Below, piece after piece: positions 1 to 8,089 of a stretch of 45,766 nucleotides of DNA (positions are counted from its first letter, which is position 1; every line of letters begins with the position of its first letter). The stretch is from Clostridiales bacterium. GTDB taxonomy: Bacteria > Bacillota > Clostridia > Christensenellales > Pumilibacteraceae. Under the pieces are notes generated by a model. The model had not been told where the DNA came from. It saw nothing but the letters and a program-made list of their open reading frames with translations, and searched no databases. The stretch is taken from NCBI GenBank assembly GCA_029066805.1, contig JAIEFT010000048.1:1-45766 (forward strand), written 5' to 3'. Position numbers and translations under genes: made by a program.

Positions 1-433
1 ATCGTCCAATTCCTAAAAATAAGAAATTACAAGATATAAACTTTCAAAATTGTACTGGTAATACATATCACCAATTTATTTGATATTTGTATACTCGCTT
101 TAAGTTATATGCAGTTGTCAATGTGCGACGCGGCAGACCGTTAGGGTCAAAAAAAACACAACAAACAACAACTTTGAACTTTCGTCCCTTTATGCGTTAT
201 TGCTCATTATGTCCAGAGGTATGGCTTATTCGCGATACTTGGAAAACCCGTGTGCTGTCCATTTGCGTGACAGCTTTGTCATAATAACACACCTATAAAG
301 GGATGTCAAGCGTTTTTTACAAATTTTTTAAAATTTTTTTAAAAATTTTTTTTGAGGCAATTGTTGTCCTATAAAATACACAAAAAACAAAATCGGCCGG
401 ACGCCAATGCCCGCCGACTTATGTGTACGACTA
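1..433. other. Unassigned left edge
   Basis: No gene is assigned here. A 65-codon open frame on the plus strand (87-284) has no ribosome-binding site and no recognisable domain. A 26-codon frame open from base 3 to a TGA at about 83 could be the C-terminal end of a gene lying outside the window, but there is no support beyond the open frame. Bases 300-350 are a poly-A/poly-T rich stretch. A terminator-like hairpin at 381-420 serves the minus-strand gene that ends at 434. Confidence 0.4.
381..420 (-). terminator. Rho-independent terminator of the lipoprotein gene
   Basis: On the minus strand, AAGTCGGC (420-413) pairs with GCCGATTT (397-390, one G-U pair) and is followed by TTGTTTTTTG. It lies just downstream of the stop codon at 434, so it probably ends the peptidase/lipoprotein transcript. 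Confidence 0.6.
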
Positions 434-1759
434 TTATATATTATCTTTATTATATACGGTTGTCCCCATATTTTTAACATTGCCGTTTCCCTCGTCTAAC
501 GTTTCGTACATTACGAGCAAACCTCCCTGCTGTGTAAGCAGAAAGATACGCACGCCGTCGCCCACACTTTTATAAAACGAAAAAACAAGCTTCACGTCGA
601 GATTTTCGTACAATTCGTCTGCGTTGCCGTAACGAGCGAGTATCGATTTTACATAGTCATCCTCATCCGTCAAAACGATAGCGGTTGAACCATAGTGTCT
701 AATGTATTCGTTTTCCATGCCATCTATTCCGTCGGCGTATTTGTAGCCGTGTTTACCGAACACTCGAGCCATCTGAGAGAACGTGTAATCGAACTTCCAC
801 TCGAAAGCCGACTCTTTATACTTGACCGATTTATAGCGCGGCACAGCAACATACACCTCGTTACCGTCTTTGTCCACACCCACAACATAGTACCCACCCT
901 CCGGTGGAATGCAGTTTTCTATTACATTATTTTGATGTCTCGCAAAATCCACCCAAAGTATTTTTTCACAACCGAAATCAGCATGCGCAATACGCACCGC
1001 GTCTTCTATATAGTTGCGCTCGTAGGTTATTACGTTTATTGTGCTTTCAAGCTCGGTTATTTTATTCTCATACATTATCAGTTTGCCATCGATTTGCATA
1101 ATATAATAATCCGACCAATTCATTTTGTCTACCATATCTCTATAGTAAAACACAAACTTAACATCGAGCTCATCATACTTTTTTTCGGCATCGCTAAATA
1201 TTTCTTTAAAGTGATACATTACTCTATCTTCACGGCTGAGAATAGTAAAAGAGGCTTTATAATAATCAATTAACAACTCATCATTAAGTCCGTCTATTCC
1301 ATCGGCGTATTTGTATCCGTGTTCCGCCGCAAAGCCGGCTATTTCCGTAAATGAATACGCAAACGGCCATTGTATAAGCCGCGGGCTGTACTTTTCTGAA
1401 TTTTTTTTGACCGACTGCCGATCGGGTATTGCTATAAATAGCTCTCTCCCGAATTTGTCAACACCCAAGACGTAATCACCACCTCTTTCTTGCGTGAAAG
1501 CCGAATCGTATGGGAACGGCATTTTATGCCCATATGTATCATATAAATACACGCTTACCAATTCACTGCTATAATCACCACCCGCATACCATAAAATCTT
1601 TTCACAACCGAACTCTTCTTTTGCTATTCTCATGGCATATTCGTAATCGCTCTCGTCTTTACCGCACCCAGATGCCGTAAGTCCGATGCACACCGCCATG
1701 ATCACAGCGATTATTGCAGCAAGCTTTGATTTTACACTTTTATATAATTTATTTACCAT
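434..1759 (-). CDS. Lipoprotein with two tandem copies of an unrecognised domain
   Basis: This is a predicted 441-residue exported lipoprotein. A basic N-terminus is followed by a hydrophobic stretch and a lipobox (A-S-G-C, Cys32). The mature part has two related halves of about 190 residues. Each contains, in order, 'FGCEKILW', a 'GVDK(F/D)G(R/N)E' turn, 'HGYKYADGIDG' and 'LDVK(F/L)VF', so the gene arose by internal duplication. I do not recognise the domain. An ATG 114 bases upstream would extend the frame into the peptidase gene, but the start at 1759 is the one that gives a signal peptide. The gene begins 16 bases after the cysteine peptidase stop codon, so the two are almost certainly co-transcribed and both act outside the membrane. 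The Shine-Dalgarno sequence is weak, which suggests translational coupling. Confidence 0.8.
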   Translation of the reverse strand: MVNKLYKSVKSKLAAIIAVIMAVCIGLTASGCGKDESDYEYAMRIAKEEFGCEKILWYAGGDYSSELVSVYLYDTYGHKMPFPYDSAFTQERGGDYVLGVDKFGRELFIAIPDRQSVKKNSEKYSPRLIQWPFAYSFTEIAGFAAEHGYKYADGIDGLNDELLIDYYKASFTILSREDRVMYHFKEIFSDAEKKYDELDVKFVFYYRDMVDKMNWSDYYIMQIDGKLIMYENKITELESTINVITYERNYIEDAVRIAHADFGCEKILWVDFARHQNNVIENCIPPEGGYYVVGVDKDGNEVYVAVPRYKSVKYKESAFEWKFDYTFSQMARVFGKHGYKYADGIDGMENEYIRHYGSTAIVLTDEDDYVKSILARYGNADELYENLDVKLVFSFYKSVGDGVRIFLLTQQGGLLVMYETLDEGNGNVKNMGTTVYNKDNI

Positions 1760-1775
1760 AATCACAACACCCAAA

Positions 1776-3134
1776 TCAACACCTTGATAGCGTAGTTTTA
1801 TACACTTGAATTGCTGCCGAGCTAATAACTTGGCTTTTATCCATAATAAAATATTGAGCGCCACCCCAGCCATCCGCGACTTGTAGATAGTTTAATGTAA
1901 TTAAATTTTTATCCTTATCGTATAACTCATATTCTTTATACCCATATGCTATAAAAGTGTGTGCGGTTTCTAAGCCCGTTCTATATTTGCCCTGGTATTG
2001 TAGATAATTCATGTACCTATAATCGTTTAAATAACCTAAATAATAATTTACTGCTGTAATAAAAACCGGTATATTGCACATAATGCACAACTTTATGTGC
2101 TCATATGAGTTTGTATAAACTCTTTGGGTCTTGTATCCCTTTTCATGAATAAGTCGTTCGAATCCTGCATAACAGTTTTCGGGATGCGTTCCTCCATATT
2201 TATCATCCGTAAACAAACTCGTAATCCAATCATCTACAAAATCACCAATCCATTTGTTTGTATTCATATAATTGTAAAATATATCGGCATATGAATATGC
2301 AATATCCCATTTCATACTCCTATTTATTGCCGGATCGTTAGAATTGATAACTTGCTCTATATTAAGCTTCAATAAATCATTGTCAAAATATTTATTCCAA
2401 TAATTTAAAGCTATAACACCTGCTATGTTAGCGCAATTATTAGGTTGAGGTGTGCGATTAACTTTATTACCATCTGCATCACGATAATTAGTCGAATATT
2501 CACAATAAAAATTAGGTATCTTATATTGTTTAAATGAGCCGATATCATTATAATAATAATCGTAAACCGCAGGCTCTGTTTTACCTTCAATTACGCTCAT
2601 CATTACAACATTTTGCGGTTTATTGCTCACCGCCGTGTACTGCAATGCCTCAACGACATCGCCGTTTTCCGTCATGATAAAATGATTACCCTGCGCAGGA
2701 TACAGATATGTACCGGATTTGCCGCAATATGGGGATTGGCTGTCCAACACTATCTCCGCAGGAGTTGCCGCATTGTCGCCCACAAGCATAATGATATATC
2801 CGCAAGATTCACCGTACTTAAAGTCTATTACATATCCCGCTTTATTTTCGGGAGAGTAATACAAATCCTCGTAGGTGTAGCTCACATCGTCGATTTCCTC
2901 GGACTGTACACTATCCGCCACAATTTGGGAAATGAGCAATTCTACTTGGGATTTAGTGTAATCATCTTGCGTAAACTCATCGGCAACCACTGCTTGACTG
3001 ACCGATGCTGCTTTGGTAAAATCCACCTCTTCCGCTTGCACCCGAACGCCGCCTATAGCGGCTGCCGCTTGCGAAGAAAGCGTCACGGCAACCAATGCCG
3101 CAGCTGCCACTTTGACTACTTTACTTTTCATCAT
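1776..3134 (-). CDS. Secreted papain-fold (C39-like) cysteine peptidase
   Basis: 452 residues, starting after a strong AGGAGG site. An Ala-rich signal peptide covers about residues 1-26. Residues 35-210 are an unassigned N-terminal region that could be a prodomain. The C-terminal half has the triad pattern of papain-like C39/C10-type peptidases: 'NNCANIAG' with candidate nucleophile Cys234, 'ETAHTFIAYGY' with His392, and 'VADGWGG' with Asp421 followed by the Trp/Gly motif common in this fold. The overall layout resembles secreted Clostridia proteins with 'NCAPTA'-type active sites. It is likely an extracellular protease or amidase of unknown substrate. It sits between the radical SAM gene (99 bases upstream) and the duplicated lipoprotein (16 bases downstream). 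A role in processing a modified peptide is possible but only inferred. The family call is good; the exact MEROPS class is uncertain. Confidence 0.72.
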   Translation of the reverse strand: MMKSKVVKVAAAALVAVTLSSQAAAAIGGVRVQAEEVDFTKAASVSQAVVADEFTQDDYTKSQVELLISQIVADSVQSEEIDDVSYTYEDLYYSPENKAGYVIDFKYGESCGYIIMLVGDNAATPAEIVLDSQSPYCGKSGTYLYPAQGNHFIMTENGDVVEALQYTAVSNKPQNVVMMSVIEGKTEPAVYDYYYNDIGSFKQYKIPNFYCEYSTNYRDADGNKVNRTPQPNNCANIAGVIALNYWNKYFDNDLLKLNIEQVINSNDPAINRSMKWDIAYSYADIFYNYMNTNKWIGDFVDDWITSLFTDDKYGGTHPENCYAGFERLIHEKGYKTQRVYTNSYEHIKLCIMCNIPVFITAVNYYLGYLNDYRYMNYLQYQGKYRTGLETAHTFIAYGYKEYELYDKDKNLITLNYLQVADGWGGAQYFIMDKSQVISSAAIQVYKTTLSRC

Positions 3135-3233
3135 AATATACCTCCTATTACCATATACTAAAAAAATCTATTATATTTTTCCATTTTTCAAAATTTTGTC
3201 GTTAATTTATTCAAAATTTAATCCATATATGAA

Positions 3234-4514
3234 TTAACTATTTATTAGCTTCGCGTACAGTTCGCGAAATAGTTCGGGTTTCGTGTCCTTTATTTTTTTC
3301 ATTTCCGAATATTTATACTGTCCTTGCGAAAGCTTGACGGCATTAATCAAGGCATCATCCTTATCGTAATACGATTCGACTTTGCTGCACGTTTCTTTCA
3401 ACCATTCCAGCATATCGGGACGAGTGTCCGCCAATACTGCCACAAAGCGCTTAGCCAAGCCATAAATGTGCCGTTTAATCTTACACATAATGGAATCTAT
3501 GCCGTCGAAATTGCCGTAACGGTTGTACGATACGATCTTGCATTCTCCGCCGCACGCACCCGAAGCTTCGCAACCGCCGCACATGGTATTATACAATTTT
3601 GACCACATCAGTCGAATTTTGGACTGATTTATTCCGTTTTCCAAATCTCCGACGATACCGCCATCTATGTGCGCTGCCGCAGGACAGCAATATATCTTTT
3701 TATCCCCCGCAAGCGCGAACCTGCCTATACCCGCGTCACAGCGACCCAATACGTTTACGTTTAACGTTACGCGCCGCAAGAACTTACCAAAATAGTCATC
3801 GCCGTTTAGCAAAGCGTAAGTATAGCTCGTATCGGCATTCAATAGCTTATTCAAAACAAATTCCACAAGCTCGTCGTATGACGCGCAAATCGCGTCTGCA
3901 TCCAATTCGTTTCCGTCGGTATATCTGACAGGCTTCATGCTGACGGTAGGCAAAAGCTTGAAAGCGCTCAAAAACGATTGCAATAAATCCGCGCCCGAAT
4001 AAGTTAGCGCCGCACCCACAAAGTCCTTATGCTTAATGCCTCGGATATTCTTTTCTATTATGTCGTAGCTGCCGTCGCCGTTTTGGAAAACTCTGTTTTT
4101 GTTATGCGCGTCTCTTGTTCCGTCAAGACTGACGCCGAAAAGGACGCCCTCGGATTGCAGTTCGTTTACAACTTGTTCTGTCAGCAAAGTCCCGTTAGTG
4201 ACTATCGTAGGCAAAAATTCTCGCAAATGCTTGTCGCTCAATGTTTTGCAATAGCGTGCAATCTTGAAAAGTAAATCCTTTCTCAACAACGGTTCACCCG
4301 CGCCGGACATATCCACAATATACCTGTCGGCATGCGGATAAACCTGCAAAACGCAATCTATAAATCGTTGCACGTCCGCAATAGTCAAATCCCCCTCGGA
4401 CTGCTTTTTAAAGCAGTATTTACAATTCAAATTGCATACGGGACTTATATGTATACACATAGTGACCGTTCTTACGAATTTCGTACTGTAAGTCGGAATA
4501 TAACTTTCGGGCAT
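3234..4514 (-). CDS. Radical SAM protein with SPASM-type auxiliary cluster domain
   Basis: 426 residues. The canonical CxxxCxxC motif (Cys27, Cys31, Cys34) binds the SAM-cleaving 4Fe-4S cluster, and 'GAGEPLL' (71-77) resembles the GGE motif that contacts SAM. A Cys-rich C-terminal region (Cys259, 276/277, 312, 315, 321, 325, 344) fits a SPASM/twitch domain with auxiliary clusters. Enzymes of this build modify peptides or protein side chains (RiPP maturases, sulfatase-maturating enzymes) in the cytoplasm under anaerobic conditions. There is no sulfatase nearby and no convincing precursor peptide in the flanking gaps, so the substrate is unknown. The secreted cysteine peptidase and the lipoprotein downstream are the obvious candidate partners. 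The gene has its own consensus promoter at 4555-4583, and the start codon is preceded by a run of nine G that appears to serve as the ribosome-binding site. Confidence 0.85.
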   Translation of the reverse strand: MPESYIPTYSTKFVRTVTMCIHISPVCNLNCKYCFKKQSEGDLTIADVQRFIDCVLQVYPHADRYIVDMSGAGEPLLRKDLLFKIARYCKTLSDKHLREFLPTIVTNGTLLTEQVVNELQSEGVLFGVSLDGTRDAHNKNRVFQNGDGSYDIIEKNIRGIKHKDFVGAALTYSGADLLQSFLSAFKLLPTVSMKPVRYTDGNELDADAICASYDELVEFVLNKLLNADTSYTYALLNGDDYFGKFLRRVTLNVNVLGRCDAGIGRFALAGDKKIYCCPAAAHIDGGIVGDLENGINQSKIRLMWSKLYNTMCGGCEASGACGGECKIVSYNRYGNFDGIDSIMCKIKRHIYGLAKRFVAVLADTRPDMLEWLKETCSKVESYYDKDDALINAVKLSQGQYKYSEMKKIKDTKPELFRELYAKLINS

Positions 4515-4530
4515 AATCCCCCCCCCTTAA
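4515..4530 (-). promoter_or_regulatory. Poly-G ribosome-binding site of the radical SAM gene
   Basis: On the minus strand nine consecutive G (4526-4518) follow TTAA and lie 3 bases before the ATG. No other Shine-Dalgarno-like sequence is present, so this homopolymer must pair with 16S rRNA. Such tracts are prone to slipped-strand length change. Confidence 0.6.
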
Positions 4531-4554
4531 GAACTTTTACCTTATTATGATAAT

Positions 4555-4583
4555 ATTATATCAAACTAATCCGTATATGTCAA
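4555..4583 (-). promoter_or_regulatory. Sigma-A promoter of the radical SAM gene
   Basis: TTGACA (4583-4578), a 17-base spacer and TATAAT (4560-4555): a perfect consensus on the minus strand, about 41 bases before the start codon at 4514. Confidence 0.85.
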
Positions 4584-4610
4584 TGCTAAACTATAAATTA
4601 TCTATATAAT

Positions 4611-6293
4611 TTATAGCCGATTATTTATTGTTCGAGCGCAATGCATTTTGTATCCCCACACTACGGGGCGGTTGTCGTTATTCCATTTTTCGCTCCAACC
4701 GTCGGGCTTTTGCTCCGCCTCGCAATACACGGTCAAATTGTCGCACCTCAAAAACGCGGAGTGGCTAACCGTTGTGACTCCTGCGGGTATAATTATACTC
4801 GACAAGCTGTAGCATAGCGCAAAAGCCGTAGAGCCGATTTTAGATACGCTGCTCGGAATTGTAAAGCTATCCAAGCTTGTACAACCAAAAAATGCAAAAT
4901 CGCCTATCTCGGTTACAGCCGCGGGAAGAATTATGCGCTTAAGATTAGTACAACCCCCAAACGTCTGCCTTTCTATACGCGTTATACCGCTTGGTATTTC
5001 TATCTCCGTTATATTGCGGCAATGGAAAAATGCGCAGTCCCCTATGCTCGTAACGGTATCCGGTAATTTTACGGATGTTAAACTTTTGCAATTATAGAAC
5101 GCGCTACCACCGATACTCGTTACGCCGTTCGGTATATTTACGCTTACCAAGCTGTCGCAATTCATAAACGTGCCCCTTTCTATACTTGTAACGCCGTCCG
5201 GTATTTCTATACTCTTTAATCCCCAGCATTCGCGGAATGCACACGAGCCTATACTCGTCACACTGCGCGGTATAGATATACTTGTCAAGCTACCGCAGCC
5301 TAAAAATGTGTCGGTCTCAAGAACCGTCACACCGTCCGGTATGTTTACATTTACTAAATTAATGCAATTATAGAACGCGCACTCGCCTATGCTTTTTACG
5401 CTGTCCGGCAGTTCTATATCGGTTAACGTATCGCAGCCGCTGAACGCATAATCTCCGATATTCGTCACGCCGTCGGGCACTGCTATTTCGGTCACAAGTT
5501 TATTATCGATATACAAATTATGCGCCAAATTTACCGGATTTGAGAAATAGTCCGTGAATTGCATTGCGCACCAATCGACTATGCTCCCCGAAAAATACAC
5601 TTTTTCCAAACTTTTACAGTCGTAAAAAGCCCTGCTGCCGAAGCTTTTGACACTGCTCGGTATCTCTATGCTCGTTATGCTACCGCATTCCTTAAACGCC
5701 GCGCCGTCTATTTGCGTAACGGGCCTAAACCTGTAGGTATCTGGAATGCGTATTACCGTATCCGTAGCCTCGCCCATTCCGACGCTGTATGCAACAACTC
5801 CTCCGTCACCGTAAATCGGCGTGTACTTCAATCCTTTTGTGAACGGCGAACCCGAGTCGTACTCGCCGCACAATGTGCAAGTATATCCGACAAAGCTATG
5901 CCTACCGGCATTTGCCGTGTTCGATTTTGTGCGCGTGTCGGTGGCTTCGCAGTTTTCGCACTTAGCTGTTTCCGTGCCGTCGCTAATGCACGTTTCATCG
6001 TTGTTGTATGTATACGTTACGAACGAATGACCGAGCATTGGGTGGTCTTCGCTTGCTCTCGTAAAGTACGCCTTTTTGCACACGTCGCACAGCGCGGTTT
6101 CCGTGCCGTTGTTTGTGCAAGTCGCGTCGTTATTGTATACGTACGTCGTAAAGGTATGCGGTTCGCGACCTTTTTCACAGCCGCCGTCGCTTTCGTTTCC
6201 GCAAGACAAAAGTGCGAACGCGAAAAAGCATGCCGCTAAAACGGTTGCGATAACTAAAGCTATTCTATAAATTCCGTTCTTTAAAACCGCCAT
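4611..6293 (-). CDS. BspA-like leucine-rich-repeat lipoprotein
   Basis: 560 residues. A hydrophobic signal ends in a lipobox (A-L-L-S-C, Cys31). Two Cys-rich modules follow (about 47-85 and 91-130), each with 'YNND(A/E)TC...GTETA.C..C', and then 'GYTCTLCGEY', a pattern typical of Clostridia surface proteins with paired CxxC. From about residue 190 to 540 there are roughly a dozen LRR_5 (BspA/TpLRR) repeats of about 23 residues with consensus 'IPxxVTxIGxxAFxxCxxL'. Proteins of this kind are cell-surface binding proteins that contact host or bacterial ligands; the ligand here is unknown. The start is at an ATG about 11 bases after GGAG. It lies upstream of the radical SAM gene in the same orientation, but the promoter between them suggests separate control. 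Confidence 0.9.
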   Translation of the reverse strand: MAVLKNGIYRIALVIATVLAACFFAFALLSCGNESDGGCEKGREPHTFTTYVYNNDATCTNNGTETALCDVCKKAYFTRASEDHPMLGHSFVTYTYNNDETCISDGTETAKCENCEATDTRTKSNTANAGRHSFVGYTCTLCGEYDSGSPFTKGLKYTPIYGDGGVVAYSVGMGEATDTVIRIPDTYRFRPVTQIDGAAFKECGSITSIEIPSSVKSFGSRAFYDCKSLEKVYFSGSIVDWCAMQFTDYFSNPVNLAHNLYIDNKLVTEIAVPDGVTNIGDYAFSGCDTLTDIELPDSVKSIGECAFYNCINLVNVNIPDGVTVLETDTFLGCGSLTSISIPRSVTSIGSCAFRECWGLKSIEIPDGVTSIERGTFMNCDSLVSVNIPNGVTSIGGSAFYNCKSLTSVKLPDTVTSIGDCAFFHCRNITEIEIPSGITRIERQTFGGCTNLKRIILPAAVTEIGDFAFFGCTSLDSFTIPSSVSKIGSTAFALCYSLSSIIIPAGVTTVSHSAFLRCDNLTVYCEAEQKPDGWSEKWNNDNRPVVWGYKMHCARTINNRL

Positions 6294-6322
6294 AATGCCG
6301 CGATCTCCGTATTTGATATACT

Positions 6323-6595
6323 TCAGTCTACAAACTTTTTATAGCCCTGTCCGTACTGCAAGGCGCGGGACACGCGGGACAGCGTTGCCGAAGATATGGC
6401 GGTTTGTTCTATGACCTGATTGTATGTTTTGCCCTGCTTGAGTAGCGCCGCAGCCTCCAGCCGTTGCGCCATTTGTTCTATTTCCCTATTGGTGCAAAGG
6501 CAGTCGAAAAACTCGGAACAATCCTCTTTTGTTTCGAGCTTTGCAATAACTCCGTACAGCTTGTCAATCATTTGATCGAGATTGCCCTGATTCAT
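6323..6595 (-). CDS. TrpR/YerC-like transcriptional regulator
   Basis: 90 residues, matching the usual length of YerC/YecD-type TrpR-superfamily proteins. The helix-turn-helix region 'LEAAALLKQGKTYNQVIEQTAISSATLSRVSRAL' region (about 44-77, described here by its ends) ends in the family's 'YGQGYK' signature. The start chosen at 6595 follows AAAGGA at about 7 bases; a much longer frame upstream is read through the transporter gene and encodes no domain. It is the last gene of the amino-acid ABC transporter operon, 22 bases after the ATPase stop codon, which suggests it controls that operon in response to an amino acid. An 18-bp inverted repeat over the operon's promoter (8963-9013) is a candidate target. 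The effector and the binding site are inferred. Confidence 0.82.
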   Translation of the reverse strand: MNQGNLDQMIDKLYGVIAKLETKEDCSEFFDCLCTNREIEQMAQRLEAAALLKQGKTYNQVIEQTAISSATLSRVSRALQYGQGYKKFVD

Positions 6596-6617
6596 ACGCC
6601 AATCCTTTTTACATGTT

Positions 6618-7427
6618 TTACATGATATTTGCCAGAAAAGCCTTTGTTTTTGGACTTTTGGGACTTGCAAACACCTCGTCGGGCGTTCCGAACTCCTCCA
6701 CCACGCCGTCCGCCACAAACGCGACCTTGTCCGCAAAGAGCTGAGCAAACTCCATTTCGTGCGTAACCACAATCATGGTGTGCCCATCGCGCTTTAAGTC
6801 CTTGATTACGCGCATGACCTCCTGCGTAAGCTCGGGGTCGAGCGCGCTGGTCGGCTCGTCAAAGCACAGCACATCGGGCTTTAGCATGAGCGCTCGCGCG
6901 ATAGCCACGCGCTGTTGCTGTCCGCCTGAAAGCTCGCACGGATATGCGCACGCTTTTTCTTCCAACCCCACTCTTTTGAGCAATGCTTCGGCACGTTCGT
7001 CGATCTCGTGATACGCTTGCCTTTTCGCCTTGCGCGCCTCGCTTGAAAACACAGACAGCTGTCGCGGTTTTCCGACACTCCTATTATATTGCAAGCGCGC
7101 CGCCAAAGTCAAGTTCTTTTTTACGCTAAAGTGCGGAAACAGATTGAACGCCTGAAATACCATGCCGATTTTTTGCGCCTTAGCCTCTTCGCATTTTTTG
7201 TCGCGCGTATTACTGCTCGCGCAGAAAACAGGCGTACCGTCAAGCAATATCTCGCCTAAGTCAGCACGTTCCAAAAACGCTATGCATCTTAACAGCGTTG
7301 TTTTGCCGCCGCCCGACGAGCCGATAACGGCAAGCGCCTCGCCCTTTTCAAGACCGAGGTTAACGCCGCGCAGCACTTCGGTATCGCCGAAGCGCTTGTA
7401 TAAATCCTTAATTTCCAAAAACGGCAT
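6618..7427 (-). CDS. Polar amino-acid ABC transporter, ATP-binding protein
   Basis: 269 residues, the ATPase that drives import through the neighbouring permease. Walker A is GSSGGGKT (36-43), the Q-loop is 'MVFQAFNLFPH' (89-99), the signature is LSGGQQQRVA (166-175), Walker B is 'VLCFDEP' (186-192), and the switch histidine is in 'VVTHEM'. Sequence and layout match the GlnQ/HisP/ArtP group. Odd point: between the Q-loop and the signature (about 113-142) there is an insertion of roughly 20 basic, low-complexity residues compared with usual GlnQ length (about 240-245). The gene starts 12 bases after the permease stop codon with a weak ribosome-binding site, so translation is probably coupled. 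Amino-acid specificity cannot be read from the ATPase. Confidence 0.92.
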   Translation of the reverse strand: MPFLEIKDLYKRFGDTEVLRGVNLGLEKGEALAVIGSSGGGKTTLLRCIAFLERADLGEILLDGTPVFCASSNTRDKKCEEAKAQKIGMVFQAFNLFPHFSVKKNLTLAARLQYNRSVGKPRQLSVFSSEARKAKRQAYHEIDERAEALLKRVGLEEKACAYPCELSGGQQQRVAIARALMLKPDVLCFDEPTSALDPELTQEVMRVIKDLKRDGHTMIVVTHEMEFAQLFADKVAFVADGVVEEFGTPDEVFASPKSPKTKAFLANIM

Positions 7428-7439
7428 TGCTTTTCGCCC

Positions 7440-8087
7440 TTACGCCTTATAGTAATTCATTTTCTTTTCGACAAGCTTAAACAGTATTGTTAGCGCGCCT
7501 ATCATAACAAGATAGAACACGCCCGTATAGAACAGCGGCCACAGTATCGCCTTGGTGGTGACAATGCTCTTTGCCGCAAATATGATTTCGCCTATACCAA
7601 TAATGTTGGCAAGCGACGTGTCCTTTACAAGCGTTATTATCTCGCCCGTCATGGCGGGTGTTATCTTTTTTACCACCTGCGGACAGATCACCAAAAGGTT
7701 TATCTGCGTCCTGCTCATGCCGAGCACTCTGCCCGCTTCGTACTGACCGCGCGGCATAGCCTCTATCCCCCCGCGGTATATTTCGGCAAAGTACGCCGCA
7801 TAGTTGATGGCAAACGCAATGAACGCCGCCAAAAACCTGCTCTTGAACGGCACAGAAAACAACAGTCCCGGCACATAGAACACTACTATTATTTGGAGCA
7901 TGAGCGGCGTGCCGCGTACCACCCAAATAAACATATTACTTATCCATTTGATCGGCTTGAACTTAGACATCGCGCCCGCGCAAATGACCACGCCCAACGG
8001 GATAGCTGCAAGCAACGTCAGCGCAAACAGTCCGAGCGTGTACTTGGACGCGTCCAATAATTCAAGCGTAACCGCGCCGAACGACAT
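7440..8087 (-). CDS. Polar amino-acid ABC transporter, permease
   Basis: 215 residues with about five membrane helices, the size of HisM/GlnP-type permeases. The EAA loop that docks on the ATPase is visible as 'EAGRVLGMSRTQ' (about 137-148), and the N-terminal 'LGLFALTLLAAIPLGV' helix and 'WVVRGTPLMLQ' segment are characteristic of the family. The start follows AAGGA located inside the end of the binding-protein gene, whose stop codon is only 2 bases upstream. It forms the membrane channel of an importer with the adjacent ATPase and binding lipoprotein. Confidence 0.92.
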   Translation of the reverse strand: MSFGAVTLELLDASKYTLGLFALTLLAAIPLGVVICAGAMSKFKPIKWISNMFIWVVRGTPLMLQIIVVFYVPGLLFSVPFKSRFLAAFIAFAINYAAYFAEIYRGGIEAMPRGQYEAGRVLGMSRTQINLLVICPQVVKKITPAMTGEIITLVKDTSLANIIGIGEIIFAAKSIVTTKAILWPLFYTGVFYLVMIGALTILFKLVEKKMNYYKA

Positions 8088-8089
8088 AT

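Noticed and set aside
87-284. 65-codon plus-strand open frame
   Set aside because: No ribosome-binding site, no domain, low-complexity Thr/Gln run; indistinguishable from chance.
3135-3233. Tiny open frame that could be a RiPP precursor between the radical SAM and peptidase genes
   Set aside because: Only 11 codons, overlaps the peptidase ribosome-binding site, and has no Cys or repeat pattern expected of a precursor.
3234-4514. Calling the radical SAM protein a sulfatase-maturating enzyme
   Set aside because: No sulfatase gene or C/S-x-P/A-x-R motif protein is seen nearby; only the general radical SAM/SPASM class is supported.
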